Below, one piece after another: positions 4,380-6,287 of a stretch of DNA of 6,287 nucleotides. Position 1 is the first letter of the stretch. Each line of letters starts with the position of its first letter. A program made the translations under genes and the position numbers. This DNA comes from Nitrospirota bacterium (GTDB taxonomy: Bacteria; Nitrospirota_A; Leptospirillia; Leptospirillales; Leptospirillaceae). The notes beneath the pieces are model-generated. The model was given only the letters and a program-made list of their open reading frames with translations, was not told the origin of the DNA and did not search any database. The stretch covers positions 1 through 6,287 of the forward strand of contig JAMCWZ010000077.1 in assembly GCA_023480765.1 (NCBI GenBank). Reading direction: 5' to 3'.

Positions 4380-6287
4380 GGAGACGGAGTTTCCCCAAAT
4401 ATTTCCTGAAGAGAATGCACCTCGGCCTGACGGGACCCGGAAAGTTCCGACGCCAGCGCCGATGTCGCGGCCCTGGCCCCGGCGACTGTCGTATAGTAGG
4501 GAACGTTCCGGACCAGAGCTTCCCTTCGGATGGACAGAGAGTCCCGCTGGGCCGTCCGTCCGGAAACGGTATTGATCACGATCTGGATTTCCCCGTTTTT
4601 CAGGTGATCCACAATATGAGGGCGGCCTTCCTTGACCTTCAGAACAACATCGGCAGGGACGCCGGCATTTGCGAGAAAACTTGCCGTTCCCTGTGTGGCA
4701 ACCAGACGGAACCCAAGACCAATCAGGCTTCGGGCGACAGGCAGGATGGGAGGCTTGTCCATGTCGCTCACGCTGATCAGGACGGTGCCGGAACGAGGGA
4801 GCGTCATGCCGGAAGCCTCCTGCGCATCAAAAAAGGCTTTTCCGAAAGATCCCGCGATTCCCATCACCTCCCCTGTCGACTTCATTTCCGGTCCAAGAAG
4901 AGTGTCCACTCCCTGGAACTTGCGAAAGGGGAAAACGGCCTCCTTCACCGAGACGAACCGGTGAGAGACTTCTTCTTCCTTCAGTCCAAGAGACCGGATC
5001 GTTGCTCCCAGAAGAATTCTCATCGCCATCTTCGCCAGAGGGACGCCGATCGACTTGCTGACGAAGGGAACCGTCCGGGAAGCACGAGGATTGACCTCGA
5101 GGACATACACTGTTTCATTTTGAACAGCGAACTGGATGTTCATCAGACCACGGACGCCGAGCGCCAGACCAAGCTGGCGGGTTTGTCGGCGGATCTCCGA
5201 GAGCACGCCGGTCGACAGACTCATAGGCGGCAGAAAACAGGACGAATCACCGGAATGAATCCCCGCCTCCTCGATATGTTCGAGGATTCCGGCCACAAAG
5301 ACTTCCGTCTGGTCGCAGAGTGCGTCCACATCCACCTCGGTGGCCTGTCCGATAAAGGAATCGATCAGAAGGGGGAAACGGAAATCCAGACTCTGAACGC
5401 GTTTCAGATACTCCTCGAGCCCCTCCTCGTCAAAGAGAACTTCCATCGCTTCTCCCCCCAGCACATAGGAGGGACGGACCAGAACGGGAAATCCGATTTC
5501 CCGGACAAGTCCCGCCGTTTCGCCGATCGTATGGGCAAGGGCGCTGGCAGGTTGCCGGAGACCAAGTTTCTCGATCACGGCCCGAAAACGTTCCCGGTCT
5601 TCCGCAAGGTCGGTCATGTCCGGCGAAGTGCCCAGGATGGGGATACCGGCTTCCGCCAGCTTGCGCGCAAGCTTGAGGGGCGTCTGTCCCCCGAACTGGA
5701 CAACGACCCCCAGAGGATCCTCGCGTTCGAGGATGGAAAGAACGTCCTCCATGGAGAGGGGATCGAAATGAAGGCGGTCCGAAATATCAAAATCCGTCGA
5801 GACCGTTTCCGGGTTGCAGTTGATCATGACCGCCTCGACGCCCTGTTCCCGGAGCGCCATCACTCCATGCACACAACAGTAGTCAAACTCCACGCCCTGA
5901 CCAATCCGGTTGGGTCCGGACCCCAGGATGACAACCGGTTTCCGGGAGGGATTTGCGGGAGCCATCTCTTCCGTTCCTCCATAGGTGCCATAGAGGTAAG
6001 GCGTTCTGGATGCAAATTCTGCCGCGCAGGTATCCACATGGCGATGGCGGAGAACAATGCCACGCCTTTGCCGCATTTCCCGGACACTGTCTTCCGTCTG
6101 TCCCAGGAGGCGGGCAAGCATCATGTCAGAAAATCCGTCTTTTTTGGCCTTCAGGAGAAGGTCTTCCGGAAAAAGCGCCAGAGGTTCCCCGGCGTACCGG
6201 GCAATTTCTCCCTCCAATTCAACAATTTCCCGGATTTCACGCAGAAACCAGGGGTCGATGCCCGTCCATTCCCGGACTTGCTCGAGG
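4376..6287 (-). CDS. carB: Carbamoyl-phosphate synthase large subunit, C-terminal part (5' end outside the window)
   Basis: CarB makes carbamoyl phosphate from bicarbonate, ammonia (supplied by CarA) and two ATP, for pyrimidine and arginine synthesis. About 636 residues are visible against roughly 1070 in the family; the frame stays open to the right edge, and the visible fragment begins LEQVREWTGIDPWFL. Numbered from there, the oligomerisation domain covers about 1-100 (GFSDMMLARLLG; VDTCAAEF). The second ATP-grasp half, which phosphorylates carbamate, covers about 115-450 (GSGPNRIGQGVEFDY, NCNPETVSTDFD, QFGGQTP, RPSYVLGG, LEVNPRASRTVPFVSK). The MGS-like allosteric domain covers about 500-620 (KEGRPHIVD, INTVSGR, YYTTVAGA). 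Catalytic motifs look intact. The TTG at 6217 is an internal Leu codon, not a start. carA is not visible but may lie upstream. greA follows on the same strand after a 76-bp gap. Confidence 0.97.
   Translation of the reverse strand, partial: LEQVREWTGIDPWFLREIREIVELEGEIARYAGEPLALFPEDLLLKAKKDGFSDMMLARLLGQTEDSVREMRQRRGIVLRHRHVDTCAAEFASRTPYLYGTYGGTEEMAPANPSRKPVVILGSGPNRIGQGVEFDYCCVHGVMALREQGVEAVMINCNPETVSTDFDISDRLHFDPLSMEDVLSILEREDPLGVVVQFGGQTPLKLARKLAEAGIPILGTSPDMTDLAEDRERFRAVIEKLGLRQPASALAHTIGETAGLVREIGFPVLVRPSYVLGGEAMEVLFDEEGLEEYLKRVQSLDFRFPLLIDSFIGQATEVDVDALCDQTEVFVAGILEHIEEAGIHSGDSSCFLPPMSLSTGVLSEIRRQTRQLGLALGVRGLMNIQFAVQNETVYVLEVNPRASRTVPFVSKSIGVPLAKMAMRILLGATIRSLGLKEEEVSHRFVSVKEAVFPFRKFQGVDTLLGPEMKSTGEVMGIAGSFGKAFFDAQEASGMTLPRSGTVLISVSDMDKPPILPVARSLIGLGFRLVATQGTASFLANAGVPADVVLKVKEGRPHIVDHLKNGEIQIVINTVSGRTAQRDSLSIRREALVRNVPYYTTVAGARAATSALASELSGSRQAEVHSLQEIFGETPSP

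Noticed and set aside
6215..6217. Apparent start of carB at 6217
   Set aside because: The codon is TTG within conserved CarB sequence, and the frame stays open with CarB-like residues (TGIDPWFL) to the window edge.
1..6287. CRISPR array, insertion sequence, phage gene, toxin-antitoxin pair or defence system
   Set aside because: I saw no regularly spaced repeats, transposase or integrase motifs, terminal inverted repeats, or toxin or defence domains on either strand.

Overview
The window looks like ordinary chromosome from a Gram-negative-type bacterium with moderately high GC (mid-50s % by eye), short intergenic gaps and some TTG starts. The evidence for an outer membrane is two secreted proteins: a lytic transglycosylase and a probable outer-membrane or periplasmic protein. 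The gene set and the carB-greA order are compatible with an iron-oxidising Nitrospirota such as Leptospirillum, but that is an impression. Nothing in the window fixes the taxon.

Layout, left to right. (1) On the plus strand, 1-1250 is the 3' part of a dihydrolipoamide-dehydrogenase-type flavoprotein. The window opens inside its redox-active disulfide motif. It converges with (2) a minus-strand gene (1273-2172) for a signal-peptide-bearing protein of unknown function. That gene's promoter (2226-2254) has a near-consensus Fur box filling the space between the -35 and -10 hexamers, so it should be repressed when iron is plentiful. (3) Upstream on the same strand is a compact three-gene run, transcribed right to left: a 65-aa zinc-ribbon protein (3281-3478), an ErpA-type A-type Fe-S carrier (2939-3262) and a small SLT-family lytic transglycosylase (2291-2926), with gaps of 18 and 12 bp. 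(4) Next is a self-contained minus-strand unit: a promoter at 4351-4379, greA (3817-4299), a 41-43 aa single-span membrane protein (3657-3782/3788) that is easily missed because of its size, and a clear intrinsic terminator (3599-3623). (5) The rest (4376-6287) is the 3' part of carB, the large subunit of carbamoyl-phosphate synthase. It runs off the right edge, and the greA promoter overlaps its stop codon.

How the parts relate: most of the window is housekeeping (pyrimidine/arginine precursor synthesis, rescue of stalled RNA polymerase, Fe-S assembly, flavin redox chemistry, cell-wall turnover). The less ordinary elements are the Fur-controlled protein of unknown function and the small membrane protein cotranscribed with greA. 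I found no CRISPR array, transposon, phage gene, tRNA or rRNA, and no evidence of a multi-gene novel system. No gene-free stretch exceeds 300 bp. The longest, 3479-3656, holds the greA-unit terminator, a short hairpin and presumably the promoter of the zinc-ribbon run, which I could not identify.
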